Assembly: GCA_963582345.1 (NCBI GenBank) | Contig: CAUZSN010000032.1 | Span: forward strand, 1-25,598 | Direction of reading: 5' to 3' | Length of the DNA: 25,598 bases | Source of the DNA: CAUZSN01 sp963582345 | GTDB lineage: Bacteria; Planctomycetota; Planctomycetia; Planctomycetales; Planctomycetaceae | Shown here: one piece after another, positions 1-8,609 of the stretch | Layout: each line of letters opens with the position of its first letter | Position numbering within the stretch: the first letter of the stretch is position 1 | Made by a program: the position numbers and the translations under genes | Notes under the pieces: model-generated | What the model saw: only the letters and a program-made list of their open reading frames with translations | Told to the model about the DNA's origin: nothing | Databases searched by the model: none

Positions 1-1
1 T

Positions 2-511
2 GAATGCGGACATATCATCATCCAGATGGATAGCGGCCGCCATTGTGAGACTGGCCAATCTGGCACGTTGGAAGCGTATGCTAGCGCAACCGCCTTGATT
101 TCTCGATGCCGTGACGCCCTAAACGCAGGACGTGAATCACTGCTGAAGCAGAACATGTCTGCCAACGAACAATTGACTCCTTTGTTGATCGCCGAAGCTG
201 CAGAAGCCGGCGATAAACTAGCCGACGAGTTAATCATGGAAACAGCACGTTGTATGGGAATCGGAACGACGACTGTAATGCACACAATCAACCCTAACAT
301 TGTCTTTTTTGGCGGTTCGATGACGTTCGGTCGAAACGACACTCAACTTGGCCGAAGGTTCTTGCAGCGCATAAAGGACGAAGTTGAAACTCGCACATTT
401 CCAGTGCTATTTGAAAAAACTGTAATCGACTATGCGACGTTGGGTGGAAGTGCAGGTTACATCGGCGCGGCCGGATGCGCAAGGCTGAAATTCGGTAGAG
501 ACTTACGATGA
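2..511 (+). CDS. ROK-family sugar kinase (glucokinase-like), C-terminal part
   Basis: The frame is open from the first bases of the window, so the gene begins upstream and only about 169 C-terminal residues are present. ROK kinases phosphorylate sugars such as glucose with ATP in the cytoplasm. What is seen is the GHIII segment, then CETGQSGTLEAYASATAL, which aligns with the ROK zinc/substrate motif (G-H-x9-11-C-x-C-G-x2-G-C-x-E). The C-terminal NPNIVFFGGSM and LGGSAGYIGAA segments match the nucleotide-binding lobe. In the zinc motif only the first Cys and the final Glu are kept; the second and third Cys positions are both Thr. The catalytic Asp and the N-terminal phosphate loop lie outside the window, so substrate specificity cannot be read. 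It ends 24 nt from the convergent stop of the next gene. Family call is firm; calling it glucokinase is inference. Confidence 0.85.
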   Translation, partial: ECGHIIIQMDSGRHCETGQSGTLEAYASATALISRCRDALNAGRESLLKQNMSANEQLTPLLIAEAAEAGDKLADELIMETARCMGIGTTTVMHTINPNIVFFGGSMTFGRNDTQLGRRFLQRIKDEVETRTFPVLFEKTVIDYATLGGSAGYIGAAGCARLKFGRDLR

Positions 512-535
512 CCAATGCCCAAAACGACAACTGTT

Positions 536-1843
536 TCACGTCATCCGAAAAAAACGCCGGCCTTTCAATTCAAATCGCGGCAGACTGCCTGGAGCAACAG
601 CGACGACTTCTGCCTGGAAGTTCAAACGGTCTTTGATCGTTCGTGCAACCGACTGAACCAAGTCCTTGATATTTTCTGCTCGGCAACCCGCATCCGGTTC
701 AACTTCGATCTTCATATGCTGCATCGATCGCACGGTGTGCAGCTCGATACGGAATTCGGATACGAAATCGAACCCACGCAGGATAGCTTCCAGGCTGGAA
801 GGGAAGACGTTGTTTCCGCGAATTGTAACCATGTCGTCCGATCGACCAAGGATTCCGCCTTTCGCCCGAAGCAACTGGCGACCACACGGGCACGGTTCCG
901 AATCGATTTGGACCAAGTCACCGGTTCGGTAACGGATAAGTGGCGATCCGGCTCGACCCAGATTGGTCACGACCAATTCTCCTTGTTGATCGGGCTGATC
1001 TAGCCCAATGGCTTCGCCCGTGCGAGGATCGACAATTTCCGCAATGCATTCGGTTTCCAAGATGTGGAGGCTGGCAGGGTTCTCTACGCATTCTACGGCC
1101 AATGATCCAATCTCTGTCATGCCCCAGTGATCGAAGACACGGGCGCCCCAAGCGGCTTCAATGCGATCTCGTACGGACGGGATGCCTCCACCCGGTTCGC
1201 CGGCGACCACCAACGCCCGAATCGGACCGTTGGCTAGATCCATTTTCTCTTCGGAGGCAACTTCGGCCAACCGTAACGCATAGGTCGGCGTACAACATAC
1301 GATTGTCGCTTCATTGTCATAGATCAATTCTAAACGAGCCAGACTGGTCATTCCGCCACCGGGCAGACAGAGATTCCCCAATCGGTTCGCTCCTTCAAAA
1401 GCCGCCCAAAAACCGACAAAGGGACCGAACGAAAATGGAAAACAGATGCGATCTTCGCGCCGCAGACCGACAATCCGGAAAATCTGCGCCCAGCATTGCA
1501 TAAACCAATCCCAACTGGCTGGCGTATCCAGCCAGCGCATCGGACCACCGGTAGTGCCCGATGTCTGATGCAGGCGGGAGTATTCGACAAACTCGTACGT
1601 CAAGTTTGTTCCGTATGGCGGATGGAACAATTGATCTTCTACGAGTTCCGACTTTGTGGTCAGAGGCAGTCGTTGCAAATCCTCGAACGTTTGAATCGAC
1701 GCCGTGTCAATTCCCTGTAACCGCAGTTTCTCTGTCCAAAATTGATTCTTAGGAACAATTTCGGCCAGAAGAGTTCGTAATCGCTCGAGTTGCCGAATTT
1801 CTATGTCATTGCGACTTAATCGTTCAGGTTGCGACGACGGCAT
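536..1843 (-). CDS. Phenylacetate-CoA ligase-like AMP-forming enzyme (PaaK family)
   Basis: A 435-residue adenylate-forming enzyme, the usual length for the PaaK branch. Members activate an aryl or other carboxylic acid with ATP and transfer it to CoA in the cytoplasm. Visible motifs: phosphate-binding HQTSGTTGGP (about residues 92-101), CCTPTYAL (183-190), HWGMTEIG (239-246), YRTGD (305-309), the EPCPCGR Cys pair (317-322) and GRSDDM followed by RGNNVFPS (333-349). The C-terminal LPRFELKGRR carries a Lys where the family has its adenylation lysine. The substrate is not evident: no paa pathway genes are nearby. It is convergent with the kinase gene and divergent from the 2098 gene across a 254-nt spacer. 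The ATG at 1843 is the first Met of the frame and gives a full-length N-terminus. Several long open frames on the plus strand here are shadows of this gene. Confidence 0.88.
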   Translation of the reverse strand: MPSSQPERLSRNDIEIRQLERLRTLLAEIVPKNQFWTEKLRLQGIDTASIQTFEDLQRLPLTTKSELVEDQLFHPPYGTNLTYEFVEYSRLHQTSGTTGGPMRWLDTPASWDWFMQCWAQIFRIVGLRREDRICFPFSFGPFVGFWAAFEGANRLGNLCLPGGGMTSLARLELIYDNEATIVCCTPTYALRLAEVASEEKMDLANGPIRALVVAGEPGGGIPSVRDRIEAAWGARVFDHWGMTEIGSLAVECVENPASLHILETECIAEIVDPRTGEAIGLDQPDQQGELVVTNLGRAGSPLIRYRTGDLVQIDSEPCPCGRQLLRAKGGILGRSDDMVTIRGNNVFPSSLEAILRGFDFVSEFRIELHTVRSMQHMKIEVEPDAGCRAENIKDLVQSVARTIKDRLNFQAEVVAVAPGSLPRFELKGRRFFRMT

Positions 1844-2097
1844 GTCGTTTGACCAATAGTCTTCTTACACAGAGTTCGCTGTCTGAACGAAACGCGATAA
1901 CAGCGCAACTGGCTGATCACTCAACAACTTACGACTTTATGACATGTTCGCAAGTCTAGCAATAGCCGAAATCGGCTCACTGACGGCTGATCCAGATCTC
2001 AAGTCTATGTATCTGATTCGTCGATCATTCATTACGTCCGCCGCCAGACCGCTCGGCGTGCGCCTTAACACGAAACGGCATCGAAAGATGGATTCGA

Positions 2098-2703
2098 ATG
2101 GCAGACAACGTATTTCAAGACGTCAAATCAACTGAGTCAAGTCAGCTTCGCCTGGGTTTCTTGACAGCCATCCACGTCGATCGGCGAGGGTACGTTGCCG
2201 GACTGCTGGTAACGAATCGCTACGGTCGGCCGCTGGAATTTCAGTGCACAACACCGGTCAAACCAAACCGCACTCAAGAACTGCTTTATGGGCCGACGCT
2301 GGTGCCATTTATTTTGGGAGAGTTAATTGGACACACGCTGGTCGACAAGATCGGTGTGAAACCGCATTTGATTTTAACCGATCGTAATGAGATGCTTGAG
2401 TTGCGCAATCACATTTCGATTCCCGTTGCTTGTTTGAATGCAACGCGAGCCACACCCCATACCGAGCAGCCGTCCTGCAACCCGTCGACCCCTCCCATTG
2501 ATTTACAAAATGAATCACTTAGCACAACCGAAGTTTCACTGGGACGTCGGGTCTTTCGAATTCACTCCGCTCACGCGACGGATCTCGGTGTTCTGCGGCA
2601 CAACGCCGCTGCCATCTCCCCGGATGCCGATTTGCAGGAACCACTACAGCGTGTAGTCAATGCTCTAAACGAAACCATGAGCGTCAAGCTTGGAGCCGTG
2701 TGA
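2098..2703 (+). CDS. Conserved-looking protein of unknown function, paired with SNF2 helicase
   Basis: A 201-residue protein that I cannot assign to a named family. There is no signal peptide, membrane segment or zinc motif. The N-terminal half (about residues 15-85) is compact and mixed alpha/beta in look, with GYVAGLLVTNRYGRPLEF and LYGPTLVPFILGELIG, and reads like a folded domain. A Ser/Thr/Pro-rich stretch follows around residues 115-145, then a second small domain to the end. Its TGA stop shares one base with the ATG of the helicase gene (TGATG at 2701-2705), so translation is almost certainly coupled and the two proteins probably act together. The ATG at 2098 follows a purine-rich GAAAGATGGA stretch. 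Existence of the gene is well supported by length, coupling and codon use; function is unknown. Confidence 0.8.
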   Translation: MADNVFQDVKSTESSQLRLGFLTAIHVDRRGYVAGLLVTNRYGRPLEFQCTTPVKPNRTQELLYGPTLVPFILGELIGHTLVDKIGVKPHLILTDRNEMLELRNHISIPVACLNATRATPHTEQPSCNPSTPPIDLQNESLSTTEVSLGRRVFRIHSAHATDLGVLRHNAAAISPDADLQEPLQRVVNALNETMSVKLGAV

Positions 2704-4571
2704 TGAACGACACTGTAATGGTAACTGCACCAGGACTACAAATTGCTCGGCCACCGTGTCGATCGATACCTATCAAACTGACGACAGCTACGTTTGCGTC
2801 CGGTATGAACGGTTCACTGCAACGGATCAGTAGCTTCGATTGTCGTCGCACAAAATTACTGGAACAAGCAGCCTGCGTCCCTAGTTGGAAGCCGCACTAT
2901 CCGAAGGTGCAAACGTTTGGGCTGACGTTCCCTGATGGAGTGGAATTTCTTCCTGAGAATAGTGACGATAAGGAATGTTCTGACTTGCCACGTTCAATGA
3001 ATGGACCTCAAGCGTCTGCCAGTGGAGCTCGATCAAAAAGATGTTTCGACCAACCGCCACAGAAAAAATTTACCCGATTGAAACCACCGGATGATGCTTT
3101 GTCCTTGCAAGACCTGCTATTTTACGTCCTACAGCCGCCATTGGAATCGCTGTTGTCGGGACAAGAACTGGTTATGCCCTTCGAGCCGTTTGGTTTTCAA
3201 TACGAGGGAATTGGCTGGTTGTTCTCCCGAAAGTCGGCACTCTTGGCCGACGAGATGGGCTTAGGCAAGACGATGCAAGCCATTACGGCGTTACGGCTTC
3301 TATTGCGCAGTGGCCAGGTACAGAAAACGCTGTTGGTGTGTCCCAAACCACTGATTCCTAACTGGCAGCGTGAGCTGAAATTGTGGGCCGAGGAACTGCC
3401 GTGCGTCACAATCGAAGGCGATGCAGCACGCAGGCGTATGCTGTGGACGATGCCTACCGCTGCGATTTTGATCGCGAACTACGAATTGATGGTCCGCGAC
3501 TTCGAGTCCTTTGACGCGGACGACCTACCGACGTTCGATCTAGTGATCTTAGACGAAGCCCAACGAATTAAGAACCGCGAGTCGTTGACGGCCCAGACTT
3601 GCCGCTCTATTCCTCGAAAGCGAAGTTGGATGCTGACCGGAACACCTATCGAAAACCGGCCCGAGGAAATAGCCTCTCTGTTCGAGTTTATAGAAATTGT
3701 TCCACCTCGCGGCACACCGGATTTGCAACAATTAAAGCGGCTGTCGAATACGCACGTCCTACGGAGAACAAAAGACCTGGTGTTGACCGACTTGCCGCCA
3801 CGGTTGGACCGCGACGAGTATTTGGATCTCGCGCCCGCTCAGATCTACGCATATCAGGTCGCTGAGAAACAAGGCATCATCCATTTGAACGAAATGGGTG
3901 ATTCGATCACGATTCAGCATGTTTTCGAATTGGTGCTTCGTCTGAAGCAGATCGCCAATTTTGATCCGCTGACCGGCGAAAGCGCCAAATTTGATCGACT
4001 GAGAACCGACCTGGAAGAGATTGTCGCCAGCGGAAGCAAAGCCATTCTGTTCAGCCAGTGGACGCGTTGTCTGGACTGGCTGAACGAGCGATTGAAACCA
4101 TTTAGACCGCTGGTTTACCACGGCAGAGTGCCGACTAAGAAGCGCGAATTAATTCTGAAGCGATTTCAAGAGGACCCCGGCAGCCACCTGTTGTTAATGA
4201 GTTACGGCGTCGGCGCTGTTGGCTTGAATTTACAATGTGCCGGCTACGTGTTTTTGTTCGACCGTTGGTGGAATCCGGCTGTCGAGGATCAAGCGATTAA
4301 CCGAGCCCACCGGATCGGACAAAAGAACCCGGTAATCGTCACGAAGTTCATCTCCAAAAACACAATTGAAGAGCGCATTGATGACATCCTGAGAGAGAAA
4401 CGTGACCTGTTTGCTAAAGTGTTAGGCGATGGACTGCATTCAAACGCGTCGCTCGGTCTAAACGCATCGGAAAGCTTCGGCTTATTTGATCTGAAAGCGC
4501 AGCAGGCCACGGAAACAAGAAATGTCGGCCCGGACCAAAGTGTCGTGCAGAATGTTGACACAATTGACTGA
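2703..4571 (+). CDS. SNF2-family DEAD/DEAH-like helicase (ATP-dependent DNA translocase)
   Basis: A 622-residue SNF2/Rad54-type ATPase. The N-terminal 160 residues or so match no domain I know. The two RecA lobes follow: motif I ADEMGLGKTMQAI (about 182-194), motif II LDEAQRIKN (about 282-290), motif III MLTGTPIENRPEEI, the VLRRTKDLVLTDLPP linker, motif IV ILFSQW (about 446-451), motif V GVGAVGLNLQ and motif VI QAINRAHRIGQ (about 529-539). All catalytic residues look intact. SNF2 proteins use ATP to move along double-stranded DNA and displace proteins. Bacterial members often carry a SWIM zinc finger, but I see none, so it is a short form. ATG 2703 overlaps the stop of the upstream gene; an in-frame GTG at 2700 would add one residue. 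The neighbour suggests a dedicated partner protein. The biological role is not evident. Confidence 0.92.
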   Translation: MNDTVMVTAPGLQIARPPCRSIPIKLTTATFASGMNGSLQRISSFDCRRTKLLEQAACVPSWKPHYPKVQTFGLTFPDGVEFLPENSDDKECSDLPRSMNGPQASASGARSKRCFDQPPQKKFTRLKPPDDALSLQDLLFYVLQPPLESLLSGQELVMPFEPFGFQYEGIGWLFSRKSALLADEMGLGKTMQAITALRLLLRSGQVQKTLLVCPKPLIPNWQRELKLWAEELPCVTIEGDAARRRMLWTMPTAAILIANYELMVRDFESFDADDLPTFDLVILDEAQRIKNRESLTAQTCRSIPRKRSWMLTGTPIENRPEEIASLFEFIEIVPPRGTPDLQQLKRLSNTHVLRRTKDLVLTDLPPRLDRDEYLDLAPAQIYAYQVAEKQGIIHLNEMGDSITIQHVFELVLRLKQIANFDPLTGESAKFDRLRTDLEEIVASGSKAILFSQWTRCLDWLNERLKPFRPLVYHGRVPTKKRELILKRFQEDPGSHLLLMSYGVGAVGLNLQCAGYVFLFDRWWNPAVEDQAINRAHRIGQKNPVIVTKFISKNTIEERIDDILREKRDLFAKVLGDGLHSNASLGLNASESFGLFDLKAQQATETRNVGPDQSVVQNVDTID

Positions 4572-4649
4572 AAACTGTGCATGCTCGGCGAGATCATGTG
4601 GCGAAACGGTCGGTGTGATTGTGAAGAACGCAACGCCACCAGCTTGATA

Positions 4650-6002
4650 TTACTCTCCCAGCATGGACTTCCGTCTTAAAATCTTGTGATAATTCTGTGC
4701 AAACCGGTGTGATTCGTCTCGCACGTACTGTAACAGTCGCAAAGCGTAGGAGTGCTTGCTCAAACGGCGCGGTTCCGGTTCGCCAGGGACGTAAACCTCT
4801 TCTTTCCGCTTGGCCAGAGATATTGTAAACGGCGGCGTGACTTCGATCGCTTTCATCGCTTCTAGCGCAGCACTAAGCTGCCCCTTGCCGCCATCGATCA
4901 GCAATAGGTCAGGCAATGATTCTCCCGCTTGCTGCAGCCGCCGAAACCGCCGGCTGACGACTTCACGGATTGATTCAAAATCGTCAACGCCTCGAACCGT
5001 CCGAATCTTATATCGCTTGTAACCGTGCTTGAACGGCAGCCCATCGATAAACTGCACTAGGCTGGCAACCGTTTGGCCACCCTGTAAATGGGCGATATCG
5101 ACGCCCTCAATACGTCGCGGTAACTCGGACAACTTGAAGATCTTCTTCAGTCCTGCCATGCCTTTTTTTGGGTCGATATAAAAGATCTCGGGCTGAGCGT
5201 GCGCTTCCAGATCGCCACGCAAGTTTAGGTTTTCCAGTGCCTGAAGTTTATCACGAATACGAGCAGCCGCTTCGAATTTTTTTTCTTTCGATGCTCGCTG
5301 CATTTCGGTCTGTAGTTCCTTCAACAGCTTGTCTTTATTGCCGTCCACAAACATCCGCAGCCGGTTGATGTCCTTGCGGTATTCGTCCTTGTCAATTCGC
5401 AAATTGCACGGAGCTGTACACTGGTTGATACTGTGTAGCAAACACGGTCGAAACCATCGCCAACGTTCATCTCCATGCTGAATGTCCAGCGAGCAAGTGC
5501 GGAAACGAAATATCTTCTGCAGAACGGCGATTGTTCCACGTAGCTTCTTTGCGTTGGTAAAGGGACCATACAACTTTGTCCCACACGTTTGTGGTTTTCT
5601 AGTAAACTCAACGCGTGGAAAATCTTCTCGGATGAAGATCTCTAGATATGGAAACGTTTTGTCGTCCTTCAATTCCTGATTGAACCGCGGCTGAATGTCT
5701 TTGATCAGACGTGCTTCCAACAGTAGCGCGTCGACCTCGCTGTCCGTTTCGATGTATTCCAGATCCATCACTTCTTGAATCAAGTCCCCTGTGCGAACGT
5801 CGACAGTGGCAGCCGACGAGAAGTAACTGGTCACTCGACTGCGTAGATTCACCGCTTTTCCAACGTAGATCACCCGGCCCCTATCGTCCTTCATCAGGTA
5901 GACGCCGGGCGTCGTCGGCAACTCACGAGCCTTCTTGCCAAGATCATGAATCGCATCATTGACCACCCTATCGTCCGTCATCGCTCTCGAAACCCGTGGC
6001 AC
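4650..6002 (-). CDS. uvrC: UvrC-type excinuclease subunit, short form without HhH domain
   Basis: UvrC makes the two incisions in nucleotide excision repair after UvrAB load on damage. The order here is: GIY-YIG nuclease domain (about residues 28-110, with GVYLMKDD and VIYVGKA), the four Cys at 170, 187, 195 and 199 that correspond to the UvrC iron-sulphur site, a UVR helix pair (about 224-258) for UvrB contact, and the RNase H-like 3'... 5'-incision domain with Asp302 (EGVDIAH), Asp370 (LLIDGGKG) and His432 (RDESHRFA). The protein stops at residue 450, about 18 residues after the RDESHRFA block. Most UvrC proteins run to about 600 residues and carry a tandem helix-hairpin-helix domain there. 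No HhH coding is seen in any frame downstream. The stop is clean and no frameshift is apparent, so this looks like a natural short form. Probably the last gene of a minus-strand series. Confidence 0.9.
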   Translation of the reverse strand: MPRVSRAMTDDRVVNDAIHDLGKKARELPTTPGVYLMKDDRGRVIYVGKAVNLRSRVTSYFSSAATVDVRTGDLIQEVMDLEYIETDSEVDALLLEARLIKDIQPRFNQELKDDKTFPYLEIFIREDFPRVEFTRKPQTCGTKLYGPFTNAKKLRGTIAVLQKIFRFRTCSLDIQHGDERWRWFRPCLLHSINQCTAPCNLRIDKDEYRKDINRLRMFVDGNKDKLLKELQTEMQRASKEKKFEAAARIRDKLQALENLNLRGDLEAHAQPEIFYIDPKKGMAGLKKIFKLSELPRRIEGVDIAHLQGGQTVASLVQFIDGLPFKHGYKRYKIRTVRGVDDFESIREVVSRRFRRLQQAGESLPDLLLIDGGKGQLSAALEAMKAIEVTPPFTISLAKRKEEVYVPGEPEPRRLSKHSYALRLLQYVRDESHRFAQNYHKILRRKSMLGE

Positions 6003-6096
6003 TTGTCCAAATCCAAATTAACATTTCCATGATGAGTGACCATAAAGGCAGCTTGAGAAAAATTTAAAAAGTCAATGTGGTGCATTCGTAATATAT

Positions 6097-7095
6097 TCAC
6101 ACCGTTGACTTTCGATTCCAACACCAATCAGTTACTCCTTTTAAGTTCTGAATACACTCGGCAGGCCAGCCGCCGTTGTAAAGCTCAACGAGTGTGTTGG
6201 CGACCATCGCGAACATGTCGTGTTGTGATTGAATGTCCAAGCCGGCAATGTGGCTGCTCATAAGAACGTTGTCCAGTTGCAAGAGCGGGCTATCCGACGG
6301 CAACGGCTCAACCTCGAAGACGTCCAAGCCGGCGGCCCGCAAATGGCCTGACTGAAGTGATTCGCACAGTGCACGCTCGTCAACTAGGCCTCCGCGAGCC
6401 GTGTTGATCAGCACCGATCCCTGTTTCATTCGGCCAAACGCTGCGGTATTCATGACATGTCGATTCTGCTCAGACATGGGTAGATGTAGGGAGACAAAAT
6501 CGGATTGTTGCAGCAAATCAACAAGACTAACCAATTCAATATTCCACTGCTCGACGAACTCGTTGTTTGGATCCCATTCATGCGCGAGGACCTTCATACC
6601 TAGCCCGACTGCCCTCGTCGCAACCGCTTGCCCGATGCGTCCCAGCCCCACGACACCCAACGTGCTGCCCATGACCCGTGGTCTGGCGCATCGATTCCAA
6701 TGGCCCTTGCGAACCCGGCGATCCAGATCCGGAAAACCACGAGCGATGCCCATCAGCAACGCAATTGTATGCTCCGCGACCGCGTGGTGATTCACTCCAG
6801 GCGTCGTAGTCACCACTACGCCGGCTTTGTTGCATGCCTCGAGGTCAACCCTATCAAAGCCAACTCCACTACGAGTGATCGCTCGCAGATTGGGAAGTGC
6901 CTGGATCACCTTCCGTGAGTACGGTTCGGAACCAGCAATCGAGGCTTCGCTATCGGCCAACACCGAGATCACATTGTCCTCATCAAAAAGACTGATATCT
7001 CTTGGCGCAACGTCAACTTCGAAGCCATTCGACCGAAGGATATCGAAGTGCGGCCCTTGATCGCCAATCAAAGACAGAGTTGTTACCTTGGACAC
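6097..7095 (-). CDS. D-isomer-specific 2-hydroxyacid dehydrogenase (phosphoglycerate dehydrogenase-like)
   Basis: A 332-residue NAD(P)-dependent dehydrogenase that interconverts a D-2-hydroxyacid and a 2-ketoacid in the cytoplasm. The catalytic fold is split around the Rossmann domain as usual. Seen: SGVGFDRVD (about 76-84), Rossmann motif GLGRIG (150-155), then catalytic Arg234 (NTARGG), Glu263 (DVFEVEP) and His282 (SSHIAG). It lacks the C-terminal ACT or serine-sensing domain of SerA, so it is the short type and may act on a substrate other than 3-phosphoglycerate (glyoxylate, hydroxypyruvate or a sugar acid). It lies about 100 nt from both the aminotransferase gene upstream and uvrC downstream on the same strand. 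Pairing with a PLP aminotransferase hints at a ketoacid-to-amino-acid branch, but this is inference. Confidence 0.88.
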   Translation of the reverse strand: MSKVTTLSLIGDQGPHFDILRSNGFEVDVAPRDISLFDEDNVISVLADSEASIAGSEPYSRKVIQALPNLRAITRSGVGFDRVDLEACNKAGVVVTTTPGVNHHAVAEHTIALLMGIARGFPDLDRRVRKGHWNRCARPRVMGSTLGVVGLGRIGQAVATRAVGLGMKVLAHEWDPNNEFVEQWNIELVSLVDLLQQSDFVSLHLPMSEQNRHVMNTAAFGRMKQGSVLINTARGGLVDERALCESLQSGHLRAAGLDVFEVEPLPSDSPLLQLDNVLMSSHIAGLDIQSQHDMFAMVANTLVELYNGGWPAECIQNLKGVTDWCWNRKSTV

Positions 7096-7198
7096 GTGGT
7101 CTCCATCCGAGTTGTGAGATCCGTTTGCTGATGAAGGCCTAACGAGATTCAGTCAAATTCGGTCGCAATTGGTCAAACGCTCGACCAAGCGAGCAATA

Positions 7199-8401
7199 TC
7201 AAGTTTCGCTTCTACGTCTCGAACGGATACCTGTCAATCGCCGAATCATCGTGGCATGTCGACGAATCTTGTCAAGGGCTTCGACAAATTGATGCATGTC
7301 CGACTCATCACCCAGCAAGATAGGATGGTGCAAAGTTAACACACGTTGGTCGGCATCAGTCGCATTCGATAGATCTCCTGTCTTGTGGAATCGCTGCCGA
7401 CTGTGAATCACATGCAACGATCGAAAGCCAGGAGCCAGAGCAATGCCCTCGGCACGCATCGCTTCGGAAAAACTGACACGCGATAAACCGTGGAAGGCCC
7501 TGGCATCGTACTGACATCCAAACTTGAAATATCCTGGTTTCGTAATCCGTTTAGTTTGAGGATTTCGGAATGGGACGACGCCGTTGCTTACCTCCAGCAG
7601 CTCGCACAAGCGAGTCGCGTTGTCCGACCGATGGCGATTCGCATCATCTAATTGCTCCAATTGTGGAATCAGGACGGCAGCCTGCAGTTCTGAAAGTGGA
7701 TACGATTCATTTCCGCGATGCGAGAAGAGCCGCGCCCGTTGGACGATCTCTGCGTTATTGGTGAACAATGTACCGCCTCGCCCAGCAGTTAACAGTTTAC
7801 TGCCGCCGAAGCTCAGAATGCCGACATCACCCCAAGTTCCTGCCTTTTGGCCGTCAACGGTTGCTCCGGGTATCTGGCAAGCGTCTTCGATCACCGATAA
7901 CCCGTGCAACTGCGCCACTTCGATAACTTCTGCCATCGGGACGACGCCGCCGTGCAAATGTGAAACGACAATCGCCTTTGTCCGGTCCGTGATTGCGTCG
8001 CTCAACTGGTTCGCATCCATATTCCAGTTATCAGGATCGACATCGATCAGAACCGGCGTCGCGCCAACCGTCAGCACGTTCTGAAAGTTGCCCTTGAAGT
8101 CATATGCGGCTAGGATGACTTCATCGCCTTCTCCGACCTTTAGACCGCGCAATGCCAACTCGATGGCCGCTGTCCCGCTGGAACACAATACAATGTGTTC
8201 GCAATCGTGATACTCAGCTAATCGCTCGGCAAACTGTTTGCAGTTCGGCCCATGATACTTCCCCCACGAACGATCTGCGAGACACCGCTGCAACGCTTCG
8301 GAGACGGCCAGATTTTCTAATGGCCAATCGGGTGATCCTTTTGGGCGAACTGGGCAACCACCGAGAATGGCTGGTTGAGTGCTAGGCTGACTTGCCGACA
8401 T
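7199..8401 (-). CDS. DegT/DnrJ/EryC1/StrS-family PLP aminotransferase
   Basis: A fold-type I PLP enzyme of the sugar aminotransferase family; members usually aminate nucleotide-linked ketosugars or act on related cyclitols. Seen: LCSSGTAAIELAL (cofactor phosphate region), VVSHLHGG, VIEDACQIPGA (the Asp that binds the PLP ring nitrogen) and SFGGSKLLTAGRGG with the Schiff-base Lys. The start is uncertain. A TTG at 8461 and ATGs at 8410 and 8401 share the frame. I chose 8401 because GGCGGGA lies about nine bases upstream, and because 400 residues beginning MSASQPST lead directly into the conserved core (GGCPVRPKG). No sugar nucleotide genes are close by, so its substrate is unknown. It diverges from the CobW-type gene. 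Confidence 0.87.
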   Translation of the reverse strand: MSASQPSTQPAILGGCPVRPKGSPDWPLENLAVSEALQRCLADRSWGKYHGPNCKQFAERLAEYHDCEHIVLCSSGTAAIELALRGLKVGEGDEVILAAYDFKGNFQNVLTVGATPVLIDVDPDNWNMDANQLSDAITDRTKAIVVSHLHGGVVPMAEVIEVAQLHGLSVIEDACQIPGATVDGQKAGTWGDVGILSFGGSKLLTAGRGGTLFTNNAEIVQRARLFSHRGNESYPLSELQAAVLIPQLEQLDDANRHRSDNATRLCELLEVSNGVVPFRNPQTKRITKPGYFKFGCQYDARAFHGLSRVSFSEAMRAEGIALAPGFRSLHVIHSRQRFHKTGDLSNATDADQRVLTLHHPILLGDESDMHQFVEALDKIRRHATMIRRLTGIRSRRRSET

Positions 8402-8609
8402 GGAGATCATTCCCGCCAAAAAGCCTTGTGGCTGATGGGTCGCCGACAGATGTTGCGGCAACAGCCCACTTTCGATATGCCTCTTCGGCGAAATGTAGGA
8501 TTGGCTACATGCCTTTCTGCTTCGGTCTATCCGGATTATGCTACGATGCCATTGAAATCACGGCACTCCGCAGTTGTCGCATGTTCCACGACTTAAGGCA
8601 AGTAATCCA

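Noticed and set aside
515..1503. Plus-strand open frames of 160-190 codons
   Set aside because: They are antisense to the PaaK-like gene, have Arg/Ser-rich low-quality translations and no ribosome binding sites.
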